DNA from: Subtercola sp.
GTDB lineage: Bacteria; Actinomycetota; Actinomycetes; Actinomycetales; Microbacteriaceae
Direction: 5' to 3'
Length of the DNA: 51,664 nucleotides
Assembly: GCA_025463765.1 (NCBI GenBank)
Contig: JAODBC010000028.1
Coordinates: forward strand, 1 to 51,664
The position numbers and the translations under genes are program-made. How positions within the stretch are numbered: the first letter of the stretch is position 1; every line of letters begins with the position of its first letter. Below are positions 1-8,292 of the stretch, piece after piece. Under the pieces are notes generated by a model. It made no database searches, had not been told where the DNA came from, and saw only the letters and a program-made list of their open reading frames with translations.

Positions 1-36
1 TTGGCGCGACAAGCTGCCGCGCGAGATACTTTTGTG

Positions 37-492
37 ATGCCGCACTACCTCGAAGACCTGCACGCCGGTCAGACGTTCGTCACTCCGGGCAAGACCGTCA
101 CCGAAACCGACGTGGTGATGTTCGGCGCCCTGACGAATGACAACAATCAGGTGCACACCGACGTCGAATTCGCGGCGCAGACCCGCTACGGCCAACGCAT
201 CGTGCACGGGCTGTTCGTCACCTCGCTGTGCCTCGGCCTCATCGCCCGAACGGGAGTGTTCGAGGGCAGCGCAGTGGCACTGCTCGGCGTCGACCAGTGG
301 CGGTTCGAGAAGCCCGTGTTCATCGGCGACACCATCACCTGCACGGTCGACATTCTCTCGACGCGCCTCACCAGCAGCGGGCGCAACGGGGTCGTCGAGC
401 GTCTGATTTCGGCTCGCAACCAAGACGGTGACGTCGTGCAGTCGGGCCGCATGGATCTGCTCGTGCTCACTTGCGAGGCCGCTATCGGCTGA
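37..492 (+). CDS. MaoC-like (R)-hydratase / dehydratase
   Basis: Hot-dog-fold MaoC-family protein, a class that hydrates or dehydrates enoyl thioesters. The family's D-x4-H catalytic pattern is visible in the segment LTNDNNQVHTD, followed by the usual GQRIVHGLF helix region. The frame is open back to base 1 (a TTG), so the true start may lie at or before the window edge. I chose ATG 37 because family members begin shortly before the E-D-L-x-x-G-Q segment. The protein is a little over 150 aa, normal for a single-domain MaoC. It stands alone and is followed by a repeat-filled gap. The substrate cannot be inferred. Confidence 0.8.
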   Translation: MPHYLEDLHAGQTFVTPGKTVTETDVVMFGALTNDNNQVHTDVEFAAQTRYGQRIVHGLFVTSLCLGLIARTGVFEGSAVALLGVDQWRFEKPVFIGDTITCTVDILSTRLTSSGRNGVVERLISARNQDGDVVQSGRMDLLVLTCEAAIG

Positions 493-843
493 GCTGCGGC
501 GGCTGAGAGCGGCGGCTGAGCTGCGGCGGCTGTGCTGAGCTGCGGCGTCACTTTCGTCGGAGCAGAGCCGTCATGCGGCCGTATAGTCGGCATGTTCGCT
601 GTGCTCCGACGAAACTCCCGCAGCCGGGCGAGCGGATGCCCGGCGGCACCCGCGCCACCGCCACCGCCTCACCGCAACCGCCGCGCTGCCGCCTCACCGC
701 AACCGCAACCGCCGCGCCACCGCAACCGCAACCGCCTCACAGCCCGGCCTTATGGCCACCGCCTCACCGCAACCGCCGCGCGGCCGCCTCACTCGCAACC
801 GCCGCCGGCTCACCGCGACCGCGCCACCGCAACCGCAACCGCC
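493..843. repeat. Gene-free, low-complexity tandem-repeat region
   Basis: This 351-bp gap between two convergent genes consists mostly of degenerate short repeats. Bases 493-548 repeat a GGCTGAGCTGCGGC-like unit. Bases 640-843 are built from interleaved CCGCAA, CACCGC and CCGCGC units, with the phrase CCGCCTCACCGCAACCGC recurring. Long open frames here are artefacts of the repeat. I see no promoter or RNA gene. Confidence 0.75.
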
Positions 844-1542
844 TCACCGCCCCCGCAGCAGCCACGGCCGCAGCGCGCGCGTCACGAACGGCAGCGCGAA
901 GTACGTCATCACCGGCGTCAAGACGAACACCGTGACGAGCACCCGCGCCCAGATCGGACACTCTCCCAGCAGCGGGGCGGCGAGATAGTTCGCCAGCACG
1001 CTCAGCGGATAGAACACGATGAAGATCGAGATCATCTGCTTCCACCGCGGGGGAGTGCGCGGCTGAGCGCTGATCACCTCGACGCTCGACGGTTCGTCGA
1101 ACCAGCCCTCGATTCCGGTGCGGCGCTCTTGGTCGCCGTGCTCAACGAGCCCCTGCCCGGTCGACATCCACCAGGCCCGCTCTGCTGATTTCTCCCACAC
1201 GTCGAGGCTCGCCGCGTCGGCGAAGCGAAAGAGCATGTGCCAGTCGGTGGATGCCGGGTCGGGCCTGATCCAGCCAGACCCCAGATACCCGGGGTAGGTG
1301 CTGATCAGGTCTTGGCCCGATCGCGCCCAGGCCGCGGCCTCCCGCGCGCGATCGGGTGAGACCGTTCGCGTCACAGCCACGGTGATCGGGCTACTGGCAC
1401 CGGCACCAGTGCCGACGCGGCTCGGGTCGGAGCTCGGAGCGGCCGCCCCAGAACTGGTGGTCGCGCGAGAGTGACCTGTGCCATCGGACGGGCCGCCATA
1501 CCTGGTGGTCTCCGCGCGGGCGTCTTCGTGGGCATCCGTCAT
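844..1542 (-). CDS. Antibiotic-biosynthesis-monooxygenase-like protein with C-terminal membrane segments
   Basis: A 232-aa protein. Residues 1-50 are a Ser/Ala/Gly-rich disordered leader. Residues of about 52-145 match the ABM ferredoxin-like fold (ITVAVTRTVSP, then a YPGYLGSGWIRP segment, WHMLFRFADAASLDVW and a W-x-S-x-ERAWW region). Two hydrophobic segments follow at about 170-195 and 200-225, separated by a short charged loop. ABM domains fused to two TM helices occur in Actinobacteria as uncharacterised membrane proteins. ATG 1542 was chosen because upstream sequence in this frame is low-complexity and antisense to the divergent sensor gene. The function is unknown; heme degradation or quinone oxidation are family precedents only. 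Confidence 0.72.
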   Translation of the reverse strand: MTDAHEDARAETTRYGGPSDGTGHSRATTSSGAAAPSSDPSRVGTGAGASSPITVAVTRTVSPDRAREAAAWARSGQDLISTYPGYLGSGWIRPDPASTDWHMLFRFADAASLDVWEKSAERAWWMSTGQGLVEHGDQERRTGIEGWFDEPSSVEVISAQPRTPPRWKQMISIFIVFYPLSVLANYLAAPLLGECPIWARVLVTVFVLTPVMTYFALPFVTRALRPWLLRGR

Positions 1543-1705
1543 GCAGACAGTCTGCAACGCCAATGTTTCCGGCGCGCGAACACGGCGATGGCGTTCAGTT
1601 GGGCAGATCTGTCGCGATATCGCTGCGGCCCTCCGCGCCCCGAGTGCTACCGTGAGGCAAGGAGCGCCCCCATTTGGGGGAGTTCGAACCCGGGGGCCTT
1701 CGGTC

Positions 1706-2782
1706 ATGGCATCAACTCGTGCACATTCGTCGCTCCCAGCGCCCGATCCCGAGGCCGAGGTGGCCGCAGCCGCAGCCGCCGCAGCAGCCGCAGCGGCCGC
1801 GGTAGCCGGCTCCGGCCCGCGCACCCGGGCATCCGACTTCGCCCTTACCCAGCTGCCCTTTGTGGGCGCGGTCGGCACGATGGCGGTATTCGTGGCGAGC
1901 ACATCGCCCGACACTCTGGTGCTGCCCTGGTTCACGACGGGCATCGCGCTGACGGTCGTTGCTACCCTGCTCGCCTTCTTCTTGCCCTGGCGCCGGATGA
2001 ACGTGGCCTGGCGTATCGTCATTCCGCTGCTCGACGTGGTGATCGTCGCCTTCTTTCGGCAGGCCGATTACACGAGTTTTCCGTCGGTGAGCATTCTCAT
2101 CGTGTTTCCGGTCATTTGGCTCTCTTATGCGTTCGGCGTGCGCGAGCTCATCCTCTCGATGGTCTTGACGTTCGCCGTGTTTCTCACCCCGTTCGCCGTC
2201 GGGGGCGTGGCACCGAGGTCTGCGCCGGAGTGGGCCGCGGTCATCCTCGTGCCCATCGCGATCTGCTTCATCGCGGTCACGGTTTGGATCGCCGCGAACG
2301 CCTTGCGCCGCAGCCAGTTCGGCCTCGAGGTGACCCTGATGGAGCTGAACCGAACGCTGGCCGAGGCAGTGGACCGCGAGATCACCCTCAAAGCCCTCAT
2401 CGACACCGTCGACTCGACCATCGTGATGTACAACGACCGGGGTGAGACGGTGATCGCCAACGAAGCGGCCCGGCAGTTCGCGGCGCGGCTCGGCGTCGAC
2501 CTGGCCAGACGAGACGGCCGCATCGACGACGTCTACGCGGCCGACGGCGTCACCGTGCTCGGCGAGAACGACCAGATTCGTGCCAAGGCGCTTCGCGGCG
2601 CGCTGCAGAGCGACGAGGTGGTCTGGATCGGCGATGCCGAGAATCGCACAGCCCTGACCGCCATTTCACGCACAGTCAAGCGGCCAGACGGCCGCAAACT
2701 CGGCACCGTCGTCGTCGCCCACGACGTGACGCTTCTGGTCGGCGCTCTCGAACGGTTGCGGGTTCAGCAGGCCGCTGGCTGA
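1706..2782 (+). CDS. Membrane PAS-domain sensor lacking a kinase domain
   Basis: A 358-aa protein. After a short Ala-rich tract (13 consecutive alanines near residue 25) come about six hydrophobic segments spanning residues 45-215. A linker helix (ANALRRSQFGLEVTLMELNRT) and a PAS-like domain follow (LIDTVDSTIVMYNDRGETVIANEAA ... GTVVVAHDVTLLVGALERL). This is the N-terminal half of an actinobacterial sensor histidine kinase. In those kinases the phrase V-V-V-A-H-D-V-T is followed within a few residues by the phospho-acceptor helix; here the frame stops after RVQQAAG. No DHp or HATPase segment follows in any frame, because the next gene is convergent and begins 10 bp later. ATG 1706 precedes the Ala tract; the frame is open back to 1478. 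Confidence 0.75.
   Translation: MASTRAHSSLPAPDPEAEVAAAAAAAAAAAAAVAGSGPRTRASDFALTQLPFVGAVGTMAVFVASTSPDTLVLPWFTTGIALTVVATLLAFFLPWRRMNVAWRIVIPLLDVVIVAFFRQADYTSFPSVSILIVFPVIWLSYAFGVRELILSMVLTFAVFLTPFAVGGVAPRSAPEWAAVILVPIAICFIAVTVWIAANALRRSQFGLEVTLMELNRTLAEAVDREITLKALIDTVDSTIVMYNDRGETVIANEAARQFAARLGVDLARRDGRIDDVYAADGVTVLGENDQIRAKALRGALQSDEVVWIGDAENRTALTAISRTVKRPDGRKLGTVVVAHDVTLLVGALERLRVQQAAG
1758..1804 (+). repeat. Alanine-codon microsatellite inside the sensor gene
   Basis: A run of GCAGCC/GCCGCA-type triplets encodes a poly-alanine stretch in the cytoplasmic N-terminus. Its length could vary by slippage without changing frame. Confidence 0.7.
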
Positions 2783-2792
2783 GCGCCGCCGA

Positions 2793-3107
2793 TCATCCGG
2801 CAGCCTCTTCGGCGTCTTCGCCGTGCTGCACGATGTCGCCACTGGTGAACAGGATGCCCTGGGCGATCTCTCTCCACTTCGGAGTCTTGCGCAGCAGAAA
2901 CTCGAGTTCCATGCTGAAGTGCTTGAACTCTTCGCCGAGCGAATCCTCCATGATGGCCTTCGCGTCGGCATCGGCCTCGACCGACATGCGCTGCACATAC
3001 CAGCCGATCGCCTCGGCCTCTTCGCTGAGGCTTGCACACATGCGGGCGAACGTTCGCGTTTCGGCGCTCAGCTCTTCGGGCGGTTCGTGATACTGGTCGG
3101 ATGCCAC
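2793..3107 (-). CDS. Encapsulated-ferritin-like (EncFtn family) protein
   Basis: A 104-aa two-helix ferritin-like protein. Aligned from memory with Rhodospirillum rubrum EncFtn, the motif S-E-E-A-E-A-I-G-W-Y corresponds to its E31/E32/E34/W38/Y39 region, and G-E-E-F-K-H corresponds to E61/E62/H65. The ferroxidase ligands are therefore present (here E30, E60, H63), and the L-F-T-S-G-D-I end of helix 2 is also shared. EncFtn subunits oxidise Fe(II) and normally work inside an encapsulin shell. No encapsulin gene is in the window, and the C-terminus (HGEDAEEAAG) has no recognisable encapsulin-targeting peptide. GTG 3107 was chosen because an AAAGG ribosome site precedes it and the family starts just before the H-E-P-P-E segment. 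It lies downstream of and codirectional with the broken flavoprotein gene, after a 163-bp gap. Confidence 0.8.
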   Translation of the reverse strand: MASDQYHEPPEELSAETRTFARMCASLSEEAEAIGWYVQRMSVEADADAKAIMEDSLGEEFKHFSMELEFLLRKTPKWREIAQGILFTSGDIVQHGEDAEEAAG

Positions 3108-3270
3108 AATGGTGCCTTTCTGACGGTTGGACCCACCGTATTTTCGCGGCGGCGCGAGCGCAACCGGTGGCGCAATACGGGCATCCGTGCAAGCGACGCG
3201 GGCGCGGAACTTCGGCGCAGGTGCGGTGGTTCGAACTACCGCAGAAGCGCCGAACGACCGCGCCCGCCGG

Positions 3271-5006
3271 CTACTCCACGAGCTTGCCCGCCACTGACAC
3301 CTCTTCGCGCATGAGTGCGGCGATCTCGGCGGGAATCTCCGGGATGGGCTCGCGCACGACACCACCGCCCGGCGACCAGACGAGGTTCACCTGCAGCGCC
3401 GGGTCTAGCTCGGGGTAGTCGCTGCGGTTGTGGCAGCCCCGAGTCTCGCGGCGTTCGAGTGCCGCCTCCATCGTCGCCCGAGCAGCCAGGCGGCCGACTT
3501 GAGGTCGAAGGCGTGTGCGAGGTCTTGGTAGCCCGCGATGTCGGGGTGGATGCCCACGTCGGCGATGCGCGCTTCGATGGCGTCGAGCTCGGCGAGGCCG
3601 GCCCGCAGGCCCTGCTCGTCGCGTACCACGCCCGCGTGTTCGGTCATCGTGTTGCGAATGGCGCGCTGCAGGGCGCGCACGTTCTCAGGGCCGTCGGCTG
3701 CGAGCAGCTCGGCGATCTCGTCTCGTGCGCTCGATACGGCGGCGGCCGAGCGCGTCTGCGCTGTCAGGCCGACCGAGTACGCCGCTGCCGCCTGGCCCAC
3801 GATGCGCCCGAACACCAGCAGCTCGATCAGCGAGTTGCCGCCGAGCCGGTTCGCCCCGTGTAGCCCCGACGACGCTTCACCGATGGCGTACAGCCCGGGT
3901 ACGTCGGTCGAGTGATCCTCTGGCCGCACCCACACCCCGCCCATCGAGTAGTGCGCGGTGGGCGCGATCTCGATGGGGTCTGTCGTGATGTCGAGCATCT
4001 GCAGCTCGAGCATCGTCTGGTAGACGCGCGGCAGCCGGGTCATGATGGTCTCGCGGGGCAGGTGTGAGACATCCAGCCACACCCCGCCGTTGGGCGTACC
4101 GCGCCCCTTTTTGATCTCGGTGTAACAGGCCAGCGCCACCCGGTCACGAGTCGAGAGCTCAAGCCGCTCGGGGTCGTAGTTCTGCATGAAGCGCTCGCCG
4201 AGCCCGTTGCGCAAGATGCCGCCCTCGCCCCGCGCCGCCTCGGAGATGAGCGTGCCTGCGGCGTTCTCGGGCTCGATGATGCCCGACGGGTGAAACTGCA
4301 CCAGCTCAGGGTCGCGCAGTCGCCCGCCCGCCTCGACCGCCAGCCGAAACGAGTCGCCCGTGTTCTCGTCGCGTCGCGACGAAGTGCGCCGCCAGATGCG
4401 GTTGTGCCCGCCGGCGGCGAGGATGACCGCGTCGGCGTGAATCAGATACCGTGTGCCGTCTTCGAGGTCGAAGCCGTATGCGCCGAACACCGCCCCGTCG
4501 TCGTTCACCAGAATGCGCGTCACGTACACGGTGTCGAGAATGGGAACGTTCAGCTGCGCAGCACGATTGATGAGCGTGCGCTGAATCTCGAGGCCGGTGT
4601 AGTCGCCCGCGAACGCGGTGCGCCGGTAGGTATGCGCGCCGAAGAAGCGCTGCGAGATGCGCCCGTCGTCTTCGCGGGCGAACGGCATGCCGTAGCGCTC
4701 GAGATCTTCGATGCCGCGCGCAGCGCCCGACGTCACGATCTCGACCGTGTGCGGGTTGGCGAGCAGGTAGCTCTCTTTCAGCGTGTCGGCTGCGTGCTGC
4801 TGCCAGCTGTCGTCTGCATCCATCGTGGCGAGGGCGGCGTTGATGCCGCCGGCCGCGAGGGAGGTGTGGGCGTCGCTTTTGGGGCGCTTGCCGAGGGCGA
4901 GCACATCGACCCCGGCTTCGGCGAGCTCGATAGCGGCGCGCAGGCCCGATCCTCCCGTGCCGATGACGAGAACTGTGGTGGAGATCTGCCGTTCTGAAGT
5001 AGTCAT
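3271..5006 (-). pseudogene. SdhA/FrdA-like FAD flavoprotein, frameshifted near the C-terminus
   Basis: Succinate dehydrogenase/fumarate reductase-type flavoprotein. The N-terminus has the FAD-binding GTGGSGLRAAIELAE motif. Other family signatures are SLAAGGINAAL, QFHPSGII, EAARGEGGIL, the active-site TAHYSMGGV and GANRLGGNSLIELLVFG. The first frame runs from ATG 5006 (preceded by GAAGGA) into AFDLKSAAW and then into unrelated sequence. The expected continuation, L-A-A-R-A-T-M-E-A-A-L-E-R-R-E-T-R-G and then NRSDYPELDPALQVNLVW, is in the neighbouring frame and ends at 3271. The switch maps to about 3489-3494 and fits loss of one base. It may be a real mutation or a sequence error. No SdhB iron-sulfur or membrane-anchor gene is adjacent, so this would be a stand-alone flavoprotein, divergent from a LysR regulator. 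Confidence 0.8.
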
Positions 5007-5076
5007 TCCTTCACGTTAGGCACGAGCATCCGATTACTCCAATGCATATAAATCGTGGCGATCATGCGAATACGCT
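5007..5076. promoter_or_regulatory. Divergent promoter region, flavoprotein / LysR gene
   Basis: A 70-bp, relatively AT-rich gap between divergent genes. It contains the palindrome ATGCAT at 5042-5047 next to TATAAAT, which reads as an A/T-rich -10-like patch towards either gene. LysR regulators usually act on such divergent gaps. The exact operator is not resolved. Confidence 0.4.
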
Positions 5077-6009
5077 ATGAGTATGAACCTGGAACAACTG
5101 CGCGGCTTCGTCGAGGTCGCTCGTGTGGGCAACTTCACCCGGGCCGCCGAACAGCTGCATCTCGCGCAACCTTCACTGAGCCGCCAGATCGCGTCGCTCG
5201 AACACGACCTCGGCGCCGAGCTGTTCGTTCGCACCCGCGGCGGCAGCACGCTCACGACCGCGGGCGACTCTCTGCTGCCTCTGGCGAAGCGGATGCTCGC
5301 CGACGCCGAATCCGTACGCCGAGAATTGGCCGAACTGGCCGGCCTCGAGCGAGGCAGGGTTCGGCTGGGCGCGACGCCCACGCTCTGCATCAGCCTCGTC
5401 GCCGAAGTGCTCAGCGCGTTTCACGCCGCGCATCCGGCCATCGAACTTCATCTCTCCGAGCACGGATCGCGCCGCCTGCTCGACGAACTCGCCGGTGGCG
5501 AACTCGACCTCGCCCTCATCACGACGTCTGACGCGTCATCGGCCGAGCGGTTCACCGTGACGCCGTTGCTCGTCGAAGAGCTCGTGGTCATCTCCTCGGC
5601 GACTGCACCAGCCGTCGCGCCCGGAGCAACCATGACTCTCGCCGAGGTCGCGGCGCTTCCGCAGATCGTCTTCAGCAAGACCTACGACCTGCGCAGCACG
5701 ACCGACGCAGCCTTCGCTGACGCCGCCCTCTCGCCCGAGGTCGTGCTCGAGGGGGCCGAAATGGATGCCGTGCTGCGCTTCGTCGAACGTTCACTCGGTG
5801 TGGCCATCGTGCCCGCGATGGTGCTCATCGATCGCCCGGGCCTCCGATCGGTGCGACTCGACGGCCCCACCATCACGCGCACGATCAGCCTCGCCCGCCC
5901 CGCCGACGTCGCACCGCCCGCCGCCGTGAGGGTGATGCAGCGCACGATCGCCGCGACCGCGACCGAGTTCGCCGCTCGAGCCGGTGCCACCATGCGTCTC
6001 GCCGCGTAG
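5077..6009 (+). CDS. LysR-family transcriptional regulator
   Basis: A 310-aa LysR-type regulator. The winged helix-turn-helix occupies about residues 3-62 (NLEQLRGFVEVARVGNFTRA, then LHLAQPSLSRQIASLEHDLG and a basic T-R-G-G-S wing). A linker helix and a two-lobe periplasmic-binding-like effector domain follow to the end. Length is typical. Starts at ATG 5077 or ATG 5083 are possible; most family members start at the M-N-L-E-Q-L form. It is transcribed away from the SdhA-like gene with 70 bp between them, so control of that gene is the natural inference. The effector is unknown. Confidence 0.9.
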   Translation: MSMNLEQLRGFVEVARVGNFTRAAEQLHLAQPSLSRQIASLEHDLGAELFVRTRGGSTLTTAGDSLLPLAKRMLADAESVRRELAELAGLERGRVRLGATPTLCISLVAEVLSAFHAAHPAIELHLSEHGSRRLLDELAGGELDLALITTSDASSAERFTVTPLLVEELVVISSATAPAVAPGATMTLAEVAALPQIVFSKTYDLRSTTDAAFADAALSPEVVLEGAEMDAVLRFVERSLGVAIVPAMVLIDRPGLRSVRLDGPTITRTISLARPADVAPPAAVRVMQRTIAATATEFAARAGATMRLAA

Positions 6010-6033
6010 GCCTGGCAGGGCTCGCGAGCGCCC

Positions 6034-7359
6034 TCAGCGGTCGAGGCGAACCCGGGCCCACGCGTAGCGCCGTGCGATATCCGCGCGACGGGGCGGCTTC
6101 TCGCCGCGAACGCTCGCCAGTCGCTTCTCGGCGCCAGCGAGCATCCGCCGCCACTCGAAGATGTCGAACTTGAGCTGCCCCGATGGCTTCTGATCGCCGA
6201 AAACCCCGCGATTGAGTGGTTCGTCGGTCAGGAGCTGGGTCGAGACCATCTTCGCGATGAGCTCGGCGCTCGAGCTGTAGAGCTGCGACGACGCGCCGAT
6301 GCCCGAGACCCATCCGTTGTAGTAGAGGTTCGGCGCATCAGGAGAGAGGGTGCCGCCGACAATACGTGCGGGCATGCCGGCGATCCACGTGATGAGTCCG
6401 TCGTCGGCGAAGGGCATCTCGGCGTCGAATCCGTTCGCCCAGATGAGGGTGTCGATGCTGCGCGAGCTGCCGTCGGCGAAGCACACCGTGGTGCCGTCGA
6501 ACGAACGGATTTCGGGCACGACCGTGATGCGCCCGCGCTGAATCCAATAGGGAACCAGCGTGCTCAGCGTGATCTTCGACGCCGTGATCTTGCCGGTGGG
6601 CTTGGGCAGCCCGAGATCTTCGGGCCGGCCCGTGCTGTACTTCATGTGAAAGTCGCTCACGAGGTCGGCGACCCAGCGCGGGGTGACCCTCGGCAGCGTG
6701 AAGTCCATGCGGGTGCGGCTGCCGATCGACGCCGGCACGATGTACCGCCCGCTGCGCACCGACATGAACACCTGCTTGCCCGCGCTCACGGCATCGGCGG
6801 CGATATCGGTCGCTGACGGCCCGGCGCCCACGATCAGAACGCTCGATCCTACGAGCTCGTCGGGTTTGCGGTAGTCGCCGGTGTGTTTTTGCATGCCGGT
6901 GAACTCGCCGGGGTACACGGGGCGGGGCTTGGGCTTGTAGAGGTGCCCATTCGCGACGACGACGGCGTCGAAACGCTCGGATTCGCCGGTAGAGAGAGTG
7001 ACCATCCACGTGCCGTTTTCGAACGACTCGATTCGGGTCACCGCGGTGTTCAGCACCACGTCTTCAAGTAGATTCTTGTCGCGCGCGTAGTCGTTGATGT
7101 AGTCGAGAAACTGCTTTCCGGTCGGAAAGAGCGGGTAGCTCTCGGGCATCGGGTAGCCGGGAAAACTCGCCATGGTCTTCGAGGTGAAGAGGTGCAGCGA
7201 GTCGTAGCCGTTGTTCCAGAGGCCGGCGACGACGCCGTCTTTCTCGTACACGACGGCCTCATGGCCCTCGGCCTTCAGCGCAGCGAGGGCCGAGAGTCCG
7301 CTGACGCCGGCGCCGATGACGCAGACGCGGGCGGCGGTGACGGGGTGTGGAGTGTTCAC
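6034..7359 (-). CDS. Flavin-containing monooxygenase (FMO family)
   Basis: A 441-aa class B flavoprotein monooxygenase. It has an N-terminal FAD-binding GAGVSGLSAL motif (about residue 17), the FMO fingerprint F-x-G-x3-H-x3-Y as FTGMQKHTGDY, and a second NADPH-binding GAGPSATDIAAD motif. Family members oxygenate soft nucleophiles (amines, sulfides) or ketones. The start is GTG 7359, with only a purine-rich AAAAGAAAAG tract upstream. The gene is downstream of and codirectional with an amino-acid ABC importer (157-bp gap), so the substrate may be a small imported nitrogen or sulfur compound; that is inference. Convergent with the LysR gene, with 24 bp between stops. Confidence 0.88.
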   Translation of the reverse strand: MNTPHPVTAARVCVIGAGVSGLSALAALKAEGHEAVVYEKDGVVAGLWNNGYDSLHLFTSKTMASFPGYPMPESYPLFPTGKQFLDYINDYARDKNLLEDVVLNTAVTRIESFENGTWMVTLSTGESERFDAVVVANGHLYKPKPRPVYPGEFTGMQKHTGDYRKPDELVGSSVLIVGAGPSATDIAADAVSAGKQVFMSVRSGRYIVPASIGSRTRMDFTLPRVTPRWVADLVSDFHMKYSTGRPEDLGLPKPTGKITASKITLSTLVPYWIQRGRITVVPEIRSFDGTTVCFADGSSRSIDTLIWANGFDAEMPFADDGLITWIAGMPARIVGGTLSPDAPNLYYNGWVSGIGASSQLYSSSAELIAKMVSTQLLTDEPLNRGVFGDQKPSGQLKFDIFEWRRMLAGAEKRLASVRGEKPPRRADIARRYAWARVRLDR

Positions 7360-7516
7360 TGTTTTTCTTTTCTTTTCAGCCGCGAAGCAGCGACGAGGTG
7401 TGGCCTGCGGGCACGCCGAAGACTGCCGGCGGGTCGAGGAAAAAACGTGGGCGGCGTGGGGCCGTGCGCGGTGCGTGGGCCGCGGTGGCGGGGTGGATGC
7501 CCGGCTGGGCTTCGGG

Positions 7517-8290
7517 TCAGAGCACCTTCGCGAGAAACTCCCGGGTGCGAGCGTGAGCGGCCGCCCCGCCGAGCAGGTCAGACGCGCCCTCTTCGACGAT
7601 GCGGCCGTCTTCCATGAAGACGAACCGGTCGCAGACCTCGCGTGCGAAGCCGACTTCGTGGGTCACGATGATGGTCGTCATGCCGTCGTCGACGAGCGAG
7701 CGGATGACCTGCAGCACTTCGGTGACCATCTCCGGGTCGAGCGCCGAGGTCGGTTCGTCGAACAGAATCGCCTTGGGTTTCATCGCCAGGGCCCGGGCGA
7801 TCGCGACACGCTGCTGTTGACCGCCCGAGAGCTGGCCGGGAAACGACATCGCTTTGCTCGAGAGCCCGACCCGGTCGAGCAGTACGTGCGCCTCGGCGAG
7901 TACCTGACCTTTCGGGCGGCGTAAGACCCGGCGTGGAGACTCGATGACGTTCTCGAGCACCGTCATGTGCGGAAAGAGGTTGAACTGCTGAAACACCATT
8001 CCGAGCTGGCTGCGCTGGCGCGACTCGAGCGTGTCGGAGAGCTCGCGGAACTTGCCGCGGTGCTCTTCGTAGCCCATGAGGGCACCGTCGAGAAAGACGG
8101 CGCCTTCATCCGGTCGCTCCAGCATGTTCAGGCAGCGCAGCAGTGTGCTCTTTCCGCTGCCTGACGGGCCGAGGATGCACAGCGCCTCGCCGCGCGGAAC
8201 GTCGAGCGAGACGGCCGAAAGCACCTGATGGCTGCCGTACGACTTCGAAAGATTCACGGCACTGATCAGAGGGATTTCGTCGATCGGCAT
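7517..8290 (-). CDS. Polar amino-acid ABC transporter, ATP-binding subunit
   Basis: A 257-aa GlnQ/HisP-type ATPase that powers import at the inner face of the membrane. It has Walker A GPSGSGKST, Q-loop QQFNLFPH, signature LSGGQQQR, Walker B ILFDEPTSALDPE and the switch histidine in VTHE. An insert between Walker A and the Q-loop (KFRELSDTLESRQR) is slightly longer than usual. The gene ends the binding protein-permease-ATPase series, with 2 bp between it and the permease gene, so co-translation is likely. Confidence 0.93.
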   Translation of the reverse strand: MPIDEIPLISAVNLSKSYGSHQVLSAVSLDVPRGEALCILGPSGSGKSTLLRCLNMLERPDEGAVFLDGALMGYEEHRGKFRELSDTLESRQRSQLGMVFQQFNLFPHMTVLENVIESPRRVLRRPKGQVLAEAHVLLDRVGLSSKAMSFPGQLSGGQQQRVAIARALAMKPKAILFDEPTSALDPEMVTEVLQVIRSLVDDGMTTIIVTHEVGFAREVCDRFVFMEDGRIVEEGASDLLGGAAAHARTREFLAKVL

Positions 8291-8292
8291 GG

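Noticed and set aside
493..1188. Proline/arginine-rich plus-strand proteins in the repeat block
   Set aside because: These frames are translations of CCGCAA-type repeats and lack ribosome sites or conserved sequence.
6017..6034. Terminator between the LysR and FMO genes
   Set aside because: AGGGC/GCCCT around CTCGCGAG can fold, but it overlaps the FMO stop codon and has no T-run, so support is too weak.
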